Origin: Vespula vulgaris | Taxonomy: Eukaryota > Arthropoda > Insecta > Hymenoptera > Vespidae | Direction of reading: 5' to 3' | NCBI RefSeq assembly: GCF_905475345.1 | Contig: NC_066587.1 | Span: 7,188,070-7,252,069 of the forward strand | DNA length: 64,000 nt | Part shown: one piece after another, positions 46,921 to 61,135 of the stretch | How positions within the stretch are numbered: the first letter of the stretch is position 1 | Layout: every line of letters begins with the position of its first letter | Notes under the pieces: model-generated | Database searches by the model: none | Told to the model about the DNA's origin: nothing | Seen by the model: only the letters and a program-made list of their open reading frames with translations | Made by a program: the position numbers and the translations under genes

Positions 46921-47535
46921 CGACCACCCCTCTAAATTATTATCATGATTGTCAATTCTGTATTAAAGATAGTTTTATTTTTTATTTTCGTTGTTAAAGT
47001 TCGAATAAATATTTATCCGATCGATCGCGTTAATATAACATAATGTATCAACGGTTTGAGATCATTCAAGGATTTTTTTTTCAAACAAGAATCTCGTTTT
47101 TCTTGTAAATCGTAAATGGTGAAAAAAAACGACAACCCTCTAGATTATTAACACGATCGTCAATTCTATATTAAAGATAGTTTTATATTTTATTTTCGTT
47201 GTTAAAATTCGAATAAATATTTATCCGATCGATCGCGTTAATATAACATAATGTATCAACGGCTTGAGATCATTCAAGGATTTTTTTTTCAAACAAGAAT
47301 CTCGTTTTTCTTGTAAATCGTAAATCGTGAAAAAAGAAAACGACGACAACCCTCTAGATTATTAACACGATCGTCAATTCTATATTAAAGATAGTTTTAT
47401 ATTTTATTTTCGTTGTTAAAGTTCGAATAAATATTTATCCGATCGATCGCGTTAATATAACATAATGTATCAACGGCTTGAGATCATTCAAGGATTTTTT
47501 TTTTCAAATACGAATCTCATTTTTCTTTTAAATCG
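46921..47535. repeat. Three-copy tandem repeat, unit about 210 bp
   Basis: Copies start near 46921, 47131 and 47344. Each carries CCCTCTA(G/A)ATTATTA, GTCAATTCTATATTAAAGAT, CCGATCGATCGCGTTAATAT and ATCATTCAAGGATTTTTTTT in the same order with few substitutions. There is no coding capacity. Copies 2 and 3 are the most alike. Confidence 0.85.
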
Positions 47536-48064
47536 TATATGCATGTATGTCGCTTTTTCTTTGTGCGTGTATTATGTCTGTCTTCTTACGGAAAGTGGAT
47601 CTGGCTTGTAAAGTGACGGAGAGTGTGGCATATAAGAGAGTAACACATCCCCGCAGGCTAGCATTTCACAATTTCCTGTCTTTCGTCCTTCTTCTTCCTT
47701 CTCTCTCTTTCTCTCTCTCTCTTTCTTTCTCTCTCTTATTTTCTAGCTTCCATTATTTCTTTTCTCACCTACGTCTCTTTTTATTTCCTACATCGTTCTT
47801 CTCTTTCTTTGTCTCTCTTTCTCTCTCTCTCTTTCTCGTATGTTACTTTCTTCATTTCATCCGGTTCTTACTCTTCGTAAGCGCAAGCTTCTTTGTTTAT
47901 TTGCGTAAAAGCCACTCTCAAGAATATACACGTGGATCGGGATTTTAAATCTCCCTTTCTCTATTTCTCTTTTACGTTTTTCTTTTTCCTTTCTTATTTT
48001 CTTTTTCTTTAATCTTCGTACACTCGAAAGAATTCGTTTTCTTGCTCGACCTCGATTATCTTTA

Positions 48065-48096
<32 letters not shown>

Positions 48097-48646
48097 GGAA
48101 GAGAAAGAGAGAGAAAGAGTCTGCTAAAGGAAGACTAATATTTAAAGAAATCTTCAAAATCGAAACATTTCCCTTTGATTTTTATTTCACTTACAATATT
48201 GTTTCGTTTCGTTATATTAGTTGACACAAAGCGGTAGAAAATGAACTATTATATATAATACTTGATTCAAAGAGTAAACTGCGTACGTGCGTTCAGCCAT
48301 AAAATAAAAAAGGAAAGAAAAAAGATACTTTCGTTAGAAAAAGAAAAAGAAGAAAGAGAAGAAGAAGGGTAACCTCGTATACGTTATCATAGTTCATGGT
48401 TCGTGAAGTCAAAAAATAAGCTCTCCGCATTCCGTTGAAACTTGCGAGACAGAAAAAGAGAGAAACAGAGAGAGAGAGAGAGTAGATATGTGTGTGGATG
48501 TGTTGGGTCTCGTGAAAAATACGCTTCGAGAAATCTCTTCGTGCTTCGCTCAATACATACATCTTTTTCATGGATCGCTTCGCGAAAATCGGCTTCGTTC
48601 ATCCGTCGAAAGCACGCGTTCGGAGACGAGAGAGAAAAAGAGCGAT

Positions 48647-48648
<2 letters not shown>

Positions 48649-48713
<65 letters not shown>
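48649..48713. repeat. (GA)n microsatellite
   Basis: A pure GA array of about 65 bp in the long upstream intron. Confidence 0.95.
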
Positions 48714-48717
<4 letters not shown>

Positions 48718-50970
48718 AAAGCGTGCAGCTTTACTTGGAACGAGCCAGAGCAATTTTGTATTCCTGGAGATGAAAGATTGATAGACGAGGATGGTGTTGG
48801 TGTTTGTAGATTAAGGTCGAAGTCAAAGTGTAATGATAACGTTCATTAAAGAATATTTATCAACGGATAAAAAGAGAAAGAAAAAAAAAACAGAGAGAGA
48901 GAGAGAGAGAGAGAATAATCATTTGAAGAGAAAAAAACTTTTACTTTTTCTCAATATATGTAAGCTAACAGAAAGGACGTTTTGATGGTATCGGTAATTA
49001 TGCTAAATCGTCAAATTTATTCGGTCGAACAATTGAATATATTTTTCTACTGAATTCACAGGATTCATGATATATCCTGACGATAAAACAATCGAGTCGT
49101 CTGAAAACGCCGTCGTTAGGATATATGCGCCATTGGCGATCGATTGGCTGTTGTTATTTTTTTTTTCTTTTTTTTCTTTTTTGTTTTTTTTTTTTTCGTT
49201 CTTTATATATATTTCGCATGCGGTTTCCAATGGTAAAACCGTATGTCACAAATTTGTCGAATTTGCGTGATTTTGCTTGATATTTTTGTTGGTTGATGGC
49301 AACGTCGTGCGAACGCATACATACGTACATATAAAATATATTTAAGTATGCCAATATAGAAAACGATAAAATAACGAGTTAGGAGAAACAAAAAAAAAAG
49401 AAAAAAAGAAAAAAAAAGGAAGAAAAACTGTTTGGTAACAATAGTGCGAACGAAACTCTTAGAATATCTTAAAGGTCGTAGTTTATTTTATAAGATAAGG
49501 AAGCTACGAAGAAAGCTTTTAATACGAAGCTTTTCTTACGGCTCGAAGAAACAAGTAGAAACCGACCACATTTTAATCGCGCTTTATAAAGATTTTCTCT
49601 TCTTTTCCGGTTATCGTCGTGTCCCATCTGTCGTGTAATAGTTACTACTACCACTAGCAATACTGTGATAGAAAGGATTTTAACAACGACATGTCCTGTT
49701 CGGAGTTCAAGGATTACCATGAAAACGCATTAATCTATTCTCGTATTTCTCTTTTCAATGTAAGAGACGAATATGTTTTACAAAAATCGTGATTTGTTGA
49801 AACGGCATGCATACGTTTGCTACTTGTTTCGTCGTGTCGAATCGAGTTCGAAATTTGTCGTTTCTCGTTCGGAATTTTTTTCTCTCTCTCTCTCTCTTTT
49901 TCGATGCATTCATTTTTCTCCGGAAGTTGTTGCAATTTTTTTAGACAACGTCCTCTCTTTCTGTACGCATACAACGAACGAGGCACCATTAACGTAAATC
50001 AATAATGGAATTGAGGTTAATATATTCAGCGATGGACAGTTCACCCCACCTCCCCCTCTCACTCCCTTTACACTCTCTTATATATACACATACGTATACA
50101 CACATACATACATACAATACATGTATACGTTTGCGAGAGGATCAAGGGATGGAAAAAAAAAAGTAGTTTGTGCGCAAATGCACGTCACGCGACACGCGCA
50201 CGGGGATAAACGGCGGGATGGTTTAACTCGGAATGATCGGAAACGAAAATCAGTATCATTAATTCGAAAGCCACGCACAGGTTACGGAAAGAGAGAGGGA
50301 GAGAGGAGCTAGAAATACATGCAGGCGTGTCCGTCGCATCCCTATTTAATTCGGTTCGATAAATTACCGCAGAGTGCTGCTAATTACCCGCTAATAATAC
50401 GTACAAATTACTGATTTACGTTCTTACGATAAAACTCGATCGTTGAATTCAAGTGGATCGTGAAATCGAGAGGAATTTACAAATTTTCTATTCAACTTTG
50501 ATGGAATCGACTTTGATGAAGAATTTCATTTTAATCGTCCCTATAATAATAACAACGATATTAACAATAACAATGATAATAATAATAATAATTATTATTA
50601 TTATTATCATCGTCATCGTCGTTTTCGTCGTCGTCGTCGTCATCATCGTCATTATCCTTGAATTTCTTTTCGTGCCATGTAAACTCGTTGTCCCCATGAA
50701 CATCAATTAACGTCGAACAGTCACCGATCATCAATATTTATTATCAGACGAAATACGTTTACGGTACGAAACGTCCTGACAAACCTCGCGTAGGTAAATA
50801 CCTGCAAATTCATTCGATTTAATTGCATGCCATCGAATTATCGCTAATTATCCGTTTCGCGGGAAGGCGGATATCGCGAATTTAGCGACGTTTTAACGCT
50901 CGAGGAAGCGTAACCGGCTCGAAAAAGCGACCATGATCGAAGCAATGGAATATATCGTTTACCCATCTCG

Positions 50971-51008
<38 letters not shown>
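50971..51008. repeat. (GCAA)n microsatellite
   Basis: About nine units of AAGC/GCAA. Confidence 0.95.
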
Positions 51009-51649
51009 TAGGCAGACAGCCAACGGATTTGCGATTTCTTTCGACGCGAAAGCATTGGAATTGAAAAACGAAAGAAAAGAAAAAGAAAAAGAAGAAGAAG
51101 AAGAAGAAGAGAGATATAAATAGATAGATACCTAAAGAGAAAGAGAGAAAGAAGAAAAATACGAAACGAGAGAGAACGATGAACGAATGACATTTTGATA
51201 TTTATTGAAGTTCGTGAACGTCGAGATTACGACGACGATGGCGGACGATGATAAATTTATCGAGAAAATACAGTCGTTAAATTTATGAACATACATGCTT
51301 GGATCCTCATACGGAATATTCTCTCTCTTTCGAATATTCCCAGAGTACTTTCGCTTTCTCGCTAACTGCGAAGCAACATTTGTGGGACGATAGGAAGATT
51401 CATAATCTCATTGACGTGTTGCTGCTATTTATTTTTGTTGGACGTACTGTGTATTAGGAACTCTATTTTGCGTTCGATGTTTATGTTAGTGGGGTGTCCT
51501 TTATGAAATAAGTGTAATAAATATTATTTACATTTTCTTCCTATAAAAACCTAATAACTTTTATTTAAAATATTTCCCTATAAAACCGATAGAAGCGGAG
51601 ATATTCGGCTATATTATTTACAATAAGACACACAGTATCTCTGTCTCTC

Positions 51650-51655
<6 letters not shown>

Positions 51656-51711
<56 letters not shown>
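51656..51711. repeat. (TA)n microsatellite
   Basis: A pure TA run of about 56 bp preceded by GTGTGTG, in the long upstream intron. Confidence 0.95.
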
Positions 51712-51714
<3 letters not shown>

Positions 51715-52015
51715 ACACATGTACATATAAATAGGTGGATAGATAGAGAGAGAGAGAGAGAGGCTGAGTGCAGTGTATTCTGTCGGGATTGGTGGTTACG
51801 AAAATTAATGCTGATGGCAGGAGCGGCCGTTATTTGGCGCCGGTTTAAGCGGTAAAACCTCGCAATCAACGCTGGTGATTGATGCGGATCTACCCTCTCT
51901 CTCTTTCTCATTCACTCTTGCATCGTCAGTTACTCTTTGTCCTCCTCTCTACGTGTTACTATATATGGTGTATCTATCTATATATCCATCTCTCTTTCTT
52001 TCTCTCTCTCTCTAT

Positions 52016-52076
<61 letters not shown>

Positions 52077-52273
52077 TGTATATTGCTGGCGAGTACGGGC
52101 CATTCTTTTCAATCATTACCGTGGTTTCGACACGCAGCCGATTGGCACGATACAAACATTTAGTGGCGTATCGCTTTGAAAAATTGCCGACGACACCGTT
52201 GGGATTAAGCGACGAATACAAAAAAGGGCTTTCCATTTTGTCGTTCCACACCCTCTCGTCCAAAGTGAGATGA

Positions 52274-52319
<46 letters not shown>

Positions 52320-53230
52320 TTCTCTCTTACCACCCGTTTTACGATTTAATCTTGATGGGAGTGCAGTGCTGCTCTCGTAATCGACGTTCCCGTTCAACTT
52401 CAATTGCGAGTTTGCGAGAACACGATCGGTCATTTGACTGTGACGAATTTGTAATTTTATTTTCTTTCTTTCTTTCCTTTTTTTTTCCTTCTTTTTTTTC
52501 TCTGTTTTTCTTTCCTCTCTTCTCTTCCCGTCGTTTTTGTCGTTTTTCTTTTTTATAATATATTCAAGCGGGAAAAACGAGAGTTTCCAGTGGGAACGAC
52601 CGAGGTGGATACTATTATTCGAGCCTAATCAAATTAAACGATCGAAAATCAGGATCGAAGAGATATTGTGATTCATTGTTACAAAACGTATATATCGATT
52701 TTTATGTCCCGTTAATATTTTTATAGGGGGGACTCGTTATTTTCAGTTTGTTCCGTCTCTTTTCTTTTCTTCTTTTTGTTTTGCGCGCGCGCGTGTGTTT
52801 TTTTTACTTTTTATTTTGTTTTGTTTTGTTGTTTTATTTCATCATTTTTTTTCCATTTTATTGGAAATTTCGTAGATTGCTGGTTCGTTCGGCCGAACGA
52901 TTCGAACTAGGTTTTCAATCAGAATGCTACTCGAAAGTGGCAAACACATCGGTTTAATAATAAAAATGTACAAGAAAAAGCAAAGAGAAAAGAAAGAAAA
53001 AGTAACACGTTACCTAGTAATTACTTTGTTCGTAGTATAATTGTAATGGGATCGATCATTATTGGAAATATCCGATATACTCGACTATCTCTCTCTCTTT
53101 CTCTCTCCCACTCTCTCTCTCTCTCTGTATTTCTCTCTTTCTCTTTAACGAGCTTCTCACGATTACAAGAAACAATAGGGCTGAGAGAATCGCGAATGAG
53201 TGTGGAATTTCGCGGGCATGTAATTGGCCG

Positions 53231-53289
<59 letters not shown>

Positions 53290-56200
53290 GTCTCTCTCAT
53301 TGGATTCTATCAAGCCAATCGCTAATTGGAGCAGATATAGGCTCGTTACGTCGTGAATTAGCGGTCGGTGGTGCATCGTACTGCATTGTGGCTCGAAGAT
53401 ATCTGGCATACAATGGCACTCCCTTCAATTCCATTCCCTCAACCAACCTCCTCTCCCATACCCCTATCTCATTCCCTTCGCGCGGTCCTCTTCATTGGTG
53501 CGATGTATTTCAAGGAGCTCATTATGGAAATCATTAGTATCTTCTCTTACAGCAGGAACGTTGAGAAAGCCGTTTTCTAAGCCCTTTTAGACTCCTCTTT
53601 TTTTTTTTCTTTTCTGATCGATGAGAGCTCATTATTCTTGAAAGTTGACAATGGTCTTAAACTTCTTAATATTTTTATCGACCATCGACAACCATAAAGC
53701 TGCCCATTTTATCTCTCGTACCATGCGTTTTTCACGAAAGATAATTACGTTCCTATCGTTGTATCGACGTTCGAATCTTTCGATAGAAAATTTACAAGAA
53801 CCGTTCGAATAATTTCTCTTAGATTATTTCGATCATTTTTATCTCACATTTTATTATTTCATTATTTCAACTTTCTCCCTTTCGTTTTAAATCCAAATAC
53901 TCTTATCCTTTTCGAGTTCATTCGTTCCCGAAATTAGCCATCGAGGTGTTAACGCAGATTAGATTTTCGTTTAAAGAACTCTCTTTTTTTTTTTCAAAAA
54001 GAAAAAAGACCTGCACACATATCGATCGATGTTTGTAATCATATTTTGTAATCGCATTTTGATTACGACGTGTGAAATCGATTTTAATTCGACGAATGTC
54101 GCCGACGGTAACAAATTGACAACTAGTCGAATAAATATTGGATTTTGTTTTCCCTGTTAGGGACGGGCATATGAAATTGAAAGAGATGAGAAGAGAAAAG
54201 AAGAGGGTGAGTAGAGGGTGAGTAGAGGGTGGGAGTAGGATGACGGAAGAGGAAGGTGTTGGTGGTGGGAAAAATGGTAGGCGATAGGAAAGAAGCGGGA
54301 TGTGGATTCGATGCAGTTGCGAAAAACACTTGGAGAGAAGCGATCGAACGGGCGTGGAAAATGGATCCTAACGAGATCCCGGAGGAAATCTCGGGAGCGA
54401 AATAACGACACTGTCATCGGCTCGTGTTTTCAACGCCTATTCACCCATCCTCCCTCTTCTATTCCTTCTTCTACACTTTTGAACGAATCGAAAGCTTTTT
54501 AAGAGAATCTCCAGAGAGAAATGCGAATCTTTCTGTCTCTCTTTCTCTCTCTCTTTCTCGCGATGTTATCCAATTTTTTTTATCGCTTGAAAGTCAAGCT
54601 CTCGTTGAAAAGAAAATGAATAATAATTCTTGATACTTCATCGTAGTCGACTGAAGAATGAAATTCCATTAGGAATTTTTTCGCTCGATGGTATTGGTGT
54701 TTTACGTGCCGCATTAACGGATATCATTTTTTTCGCTTCTTTTTTCCTTTCTTTTTCTTTTCTTCCTCTTTTTTTTTTTTTTAATCTTTTTAATACGTCG
54801 TTACGTGGGAACAATAAGTTTTCTTCGCGCAATTTTCGTTATTCGATACGTCGAGTGTGTATGCGTTTGTGTGTGTATGCGTTTGTGTGTGTGTGTGTGA
54901 CACGCGAATCACATCTCTCTCAAGGGACGTCACTGATCTGACGTGTCAGTCTCCTCTCATCATTATACTTACGCACGAGAGAGTAACTGAGAGAAATAGA
55001 AAGAGAGAGAGAGAAAGAGAGAAAGATAGAGAGAAAGAGAGATCTATAGAAGAAGCTTGCACACGGTCGACGCGTCCCTTTTCACCGTGTAGAGGGAACA
55101 TTTCACGAGGCACTTTGAAATCTCTCGAAGGGGAAGGCGATGTTTGCTCTTTCATGTTGCACGTCAAACTTCTTATCGTTAGGAGCCTTGAATAACGTCT
55201 GACATTACGTCAGTGAAGTTACCTAGCCAAGAGAGTGAGAAAGAGGGAGTGAGAAAGGGAATGAGAGAGAGAGAGAGAGAGAGAGAGAGTCAAGTTATTG
55301 TTTTCCCCATCTTCGTTTTGTGGCCTGCTAAAGGAAACTTTGGAAAACTTAATTACCAGCGTGTTCCCCGCTGTGAAACTTTAATCAGGTCTTATATTAC
55401 TAATGATAATTACAATACGGGGATACTGCGACCCTTTTTTTCTTCTCTCTTTCTCTTTTTCTCTTTATGTGTATGTATGTGTGTGTTGTGTGTGTATATA
55501 TATATATATATCTTTTACATTTTCCCGTTCAGTACGAAAAGTTCGTCGTATTTATACGAATTAAAGGATAAAACGAAATAAAAGAAGAAAATTTCGTCTT
55601 GAAATTGTTCGAGACCATCATCCCCTCGATTTCTCGCAAAATCGTTTAAAGCTCGTAGAACGGTAAACGAGGATTAAGAAAAAGGTGTCCTTTCCTTTCG
55701 ATGCATTCTCCCAGCGAAAGCAAAGTTTTCTCGATAACGGCAGCTGGAATCGATACAGAAGAAAATAGTTTGGACGATCTATCTATAAAGAAAGAGGAAA
55801 AGAGAGTTTAGACTCCTCCTTCTTCTTCTTCTTCTTCTTCTTTTTCTTTTTCTTCTTTTTCCTTCCTTCTCTTCATCCTTCTCATCCTCCTCATCCTCTT
55901 TTTCCTTCTCTTCCTCCTAGGCTCGCAGATTCCCCGATGGAAGCACGGATTAAACTCGTTTTACATTGTGGGCGATGTAATACATACGAAACTCGATGGT
56001 CTCACGAAAGAAAGTTGGTGGGAGATCACGTAGCAGAGAGAGAGAGAGAGAGAGGGAAAGACTCGAACCTTTTTCGCGGATCACGTTCGCGACTTACTGC
56101 TTTCCAGGGGGATCTTATCGAGCAAGACGAGGCTGAGTTAACAACCCCAAAGGAAAGGGACGTTCCTTTCATCTCTCTTTTCCTTCGGGTACCTTCATGT

Positions 56201-57966
56201 GTACCGAGCTATCATTAACTTTCAGTCTCCTGAACAGTCTTCTGAAGCGATATCTCTAGATAAAGTTTAGTTTTTTGCACCATGACTTTTTCCCAACGAC
56301 ATTTTCAAAAATTCGAAGATTTTTTTCTGGTTTTTCTTTTCTTTTTCTTTTCTTTCTTTCTTAAACGAATGATATGTATATATATATATATCATTTAGAG
56401 GATGATTATAAAAGTGTTCTATATCGTGTATCATTCATTTTGGGATATTTTGAAAGTTCGATTCGAAGTATGTTATGATTTATTATAAAAGTATTTATTT
56501 AAATTTATTTCTCTGATAATGACAAATATAAAAATTAGATATATTTATTCCCCAGAGAAAAATAATTTTTTCACGTAATTTTAAATTGAACAGAGAAGAA
56601 TATCGTACATCAGGATATATAATATATATATATATATATGTACACAATGCACGTGTGTATGAAGTTGTCGTTGACAGAGCTCTTTTATAATCACCTTGCT
56701 TTCGTTTATCGTACCTCATCAAATTTATAAATTAATACAAGACATCTAATACCATTAATATCTTACCATAGAGACTTTCTACATTATACTTCAGGGACTA
56801 TAATTATATTCCCATTTTATTCATAACTTTATTTATTCTATTGGTAACAGAAATAAAATTTAATAACATCGTCGAAAATATTTAAATAGCCTCTATCGCG
56901 AAGATCAAAACAATATTAATATATAAAACTTATCATTATTTTTCGACTTGTAAACCATGCTCCGAATGTACACGCGTACGTTCTTCACAAAAAAAAAAGA
57001 AAAAAAAACAGAAAAAAAAACAGAAAAGAAAGACACTAAAACCGATTTCGACGAGAGAAGAAAAAATTGAAAAGTATTGAAAGTTAAAATATTTCGAGTA
57101 CAAACGAATACGCAACGACAGGAAAAATATTTTGGTAAAGCCGGTCAAGTTGTCGAGCCGTTATCATCCTCGTAACTGCCATCGATAAGCCCATCGCAGT
57201 TTTAAAATCCAAGCTCTACGATACGCGTACATGGCCACCACCACCATTGGGACTACCATCACCATCATCATCACCACTACTATCACTACCACTAACACTA
57301 TCATCACACAACCACCAAAGCTTCCGTACTCGCAGTGGTCTTTACCTATGCAATGTGTACCATCCACTTCCTGTGCGCGAGGCTTATATACCGTAGGTAT
57401 AGCACTATCTACAGCTATACCATACGTTTCTCCATTGAAACGGGAATGTTTACTTTTCAAATGGATTCCCCTGTATGCATTATACACGCAACAAAGTACC
57501 TTCCTGTATCGAAGGCACGTAGTAGGAGGAGAGTAAAATTTTCCTCTTCTTCCTCTTCCTTTTCGTTCTTATCCTTTTCCTTTTTAGAACTCAATGTCTG
57601 CTATTCGTATACCGATCTTTTCTTATATTCCCTTGTATCGAATTAAAAATAGAAGAGAGAGGAGAGGGGAGGGGAGGACAAAGAGAGATAGATAATGAAA
57701 AGAAAATTGATTCTTTTTTCCCTCGATTCGATCGTACTATTCGTTCGTGGTTAGATGAGATTTTTAAGATTCCTTTTTATTTTTAAGATCTCTTTGGGTT
57801 AATACGTTTATTGATAATATGTAATATATGTATACGTTTTTGAATGATGTATATTGCGCATGTGATAACTAACAAGATAATATTTTTTTTATTTTATTTT
57901 TTTAATCGATCGTGAAATAATCGTAAAGGGAAAGAGATAGAGAAAGAAAGAAGAAAACTCGGTTTG

Positions 57967-58553
57967 TATATCATTAGATGAGATTTTTGTCGATCTAATA
58001 TTCTGCTGAGTTTGATAATACGTCTGTTGATAATATACGGGAAATTATTCATTAGGTAGATTATAGAGAATATCTTTTTGTTTGTTAACTGCTTATTAGA
58101 GTAAACACAGTGATTCGGTAGATTAGAAAATGAAAGATAGAGATCGACGAAAAGAGAGATAAACATTCAATACCTTTTGCACGCTATGCTAGGTGAAAGA
58201 TCAAACATTTCTTTTGTATGCAAAGTCGCAAAGTATTGTATTTCGTTGAGAATATGTAGATGTAAGAGGATATCGTTCTGAACAAGGTACCCTTTGCTTG
58301 AGAAAATGTAAGCCATAAAGATCTTCGATGCTGATCACGCTATTTATCTTCACTCTTTTCGTTAGGTAAGAGGACAAATATCGTTGTTACAAATAATATT
58401 TTTTATAGATAACGAATTTAGAAAAATAATGTTTCTAACGTAGTAAGAAGAGATGAAAAAATATATGTGTATATATATATATATATATCTTTTATGTATC
58501 TCAGATAAATATTTCAAAATATTATATAGGAACAAATCTCATCTAATGATATA
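57967..58553. repeat. Perfect 20-nt inverted repeat about 550 bp apart
   Basis: TATATCATTAGATGAGATTT at 57967-57986 is exactly reverse-complemented at 58534-58553. The interior is AT-rich with no ORF. It could be the ends of a small inverted-repeat transposon, though no clear target duplication is seen. Confidence 0.5.
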
Positions 58554-59118
58554 TGTAGGTATCGTTTGATCGAATCGATTTTTCTTCTCTCTCTCTCTCT
58601 CTTTCTCATATCTTGGTTTAAAATGTTCAAAGGAATATTTTCTATATTACATGTGTGTATGTATATGTATACGTATACATATATTTAATGATAGATGTAG
58701 TGTTATACCAAATCGAATTTTCTTTTCTGGCTTCCTAATATTCGATATATATATAAATTGGTTCTTTCTCAAATTTTCGGCGTAGAACAAGTTTTCATAA
58801 TAAGAACATCTTCTCCGTTAATCCGACGATAATTAGAGCTTGGGAAAAAGCTTTCCTCATCCGACAACAGTCGTGTCTTTTCGGATCCTTAGGCACTTTT
58901 AATCACCATCAGTCTGATTCAAGAGATTTAATTAAACCGTTACCGATGCGTCGCTTCCTTCCATCCTCCACGAAGCTTTGCCTTCGAGAGATAATTCCAT
59001 CCCTCACGGAAAGGAGAACTTTTTCGTCCGAGCGAGAGTATTATTATCCCCGAGAAGCGGCCGTAGGATTATCCGAAAGAATCCTTTCGTTCACGACCTT
59101 GACGTAGCTTGCAGGCAG

Positions 59119-59157
<39 letters not shown>

Positions 59158-59194
59158 ATCCACTTCCTCGTAATTTTCTCTCTCTTCCTTCCTA

Positions 59195-59237
<43 letters not shown>

Positions 59238-59734
59238 AAGGAAGCTAGAGAGAAAGGGATACTCTAGATTCTCCTTTCGTTCGTAGAAGTACGGTCGAGC
59301 GTACGCTCGACCTGCGATTCGCTTCTACCCTGCGACTCTTGGGAAAGCAAACACTCGGTGGTCGCAGATTCCTAACGAGATCCGACAAGACTCGATGAGA
59401 TCTTGCGTCCCACGCGAACATTTTCCATCTTTTTCTTTCTCAACGTCTTTTCTCTATCCTTTCGGAAACATCCTGCTCATTCTCCAGAATGTTCATCCTT
59501 ATCCTTCTTTCGAGTATATACCGATTCATTTATTGTCTCTCTTTCTCTCTCTCTCTCTCTCTTTTTCTCTTCATCCCAAGCCTTTTGTCTTGATTTCAAA
59601 CTTCAATATTTCATCCTCTCTTCGCTCACTCTCTTTCTTTTGATTCATCGTTCGGCCTTCATTGTTTTTCTACCCCTTGATATACGCCTAGATCTTGATT
59701 ACTTCGTCCTGCATCTTATTGTTAGTGTTCGCTT

Positions 59735-59766
<32 letters not shown>

Positions 59767-60025
59767 ATTTCGTTTCGTCAGGACCCTTGGACGAGGATTT
59801 CTTTACAATCGCGCGAATTTCTTTTTTATTTTTACATTCTCGACGTATCTCTCTTTCTCTCTCTTTTTCTCTGACTATTTCTCAAGTGAACGAAAAGCTT
59901 TCAAGACGATCCGTCATCGTGAAAAACGAGAGAAAAGGCCAAGGAGTAGCCCTCTAAAAGAGAAGAACGCATGTTCGGCAGTGAGTACGGTTCGTTAAGG
60001 GCGGAACTCATCCTCTTCGTTCTCT

Positions 60026-60062
<37 letters not shown>

Positions 60063-60085
60063 CACACACACACACACACACATAC

Positions 60086-60131
<46 letters not shown>

Positions 60132-60808
60132 TCTCTTTTCCTCTCTTTTTCTCTTTTCTCTAGTTTAGCCAAGCCGAAGAGAAAGTTAGAAACTTTCGGA
60201 GAAAACTTTCGCACGGTGTGGTTCGAGAAGAAAAAAAAAGAAAAAAAGAGTAAAAGAGAGACAGAGACAGAGACAGAGAGAGACAGAGTGGTTAGAGGGG
60301 AGGTTAGAGCGGAGTTAAGTGTAGAATTTAATGCCATGAAAAAGAGGAAGAAGTGGGAGAATGTCGCGGGAAAATGCTAGCGTGTTACGTGGTACCAACG
60401 ATTGGTTCTCTTTCTTTTCTTTCTTCCTTCTTTCTTTCTTTCTTTCTTTCTGTCTTTCTTTCTCTATCTCTATCTCTATTCCTATTTCTATCTGATTGTC
60501 TTTTTCTATTTCTTTTATAAACCTCTCTTTTTCTTATTCTTTCTATTTCTCAATTTCCACATCGGCCGAGCAGAAAGGAACATCCTCGTTGGAAGTTTAA
60601 AGTAAACGTTACTACTCGGCCCCGTTTACCCTTGCCATTTGCATATGATCAGAAAGAGAGAAAACGGGCTATCTCGTCCTCCCGTACCTTTACCATTTTA
60701 ATACCCGCCGTAAAAGCAAGAGGTGGAGAATGAGAACGAGGAGGAGGAGGAGAAAGAGGAGGAGGAGGAGAAGAGTCGGTGCGAATTTTCGACGATAAAA
60801 TTAAGCTC

Positions 60809-60848
<40 letters not shown>

Positions 60849-60855
<7 letters not shown>

Positions 60856-61135
60856 ATGTATGTATGTATGTATGTATGTATGATATGTGTATGTATATAC
60901 GTATGTATGTATGTACATATATATTATATGTGTACGAATATACGTATGTAGGTACGTATGTATGTACCTATGTATGTATGTTGTATGTTGTATGTATGTA
61001 TGCATGCATGTATGATGCATGTACGTATATACGTATGAATGTACCTATGTATATATGTACATAGATATGTATATGTGTATGTATGCATATACGTACGTAT
61101 TTATGTAGATAAGTATGTATGTATATATGTATGTA
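60849..61135. repeat. GTAT-rich tetranucleotide region
   Basis: Imperfect GTAT/TATG units preceded by a (TA)n tract at 60812-60846. Open frames here (Tyr/Cys/Val on plus, His/Thr/Tyr on minus) are repeat translations. Confidence 0.9.

Noticed and set aside
51875..52273. 132-codon plus ORF with a protein-like end (SRLARYKHLVAYRFEKLP)
   Set aside because: The first half is repeat translation, there is no acceptor at a sensible place, and no family is recognised; probably chance.
53046..53537. 163-codon plus ORF
   Set aside because: Mostly Ser-Leu repeat from two (CT)n arrays; the remaining part matches nothing I recognise.
57164..57487. 107-codon minus ORF with a hydrophobic Val/Met run
   Set aside because: It begins with GTG, and the hydrophobic run is the translation of a GGT/GAT trinucleotide repeat.
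59403..59957. 184-codon plus-strand ORF rich in Phe, Ser and Leu
   Set aside because: A low-complexity translation of CT-rich sequence; no conserved motif.
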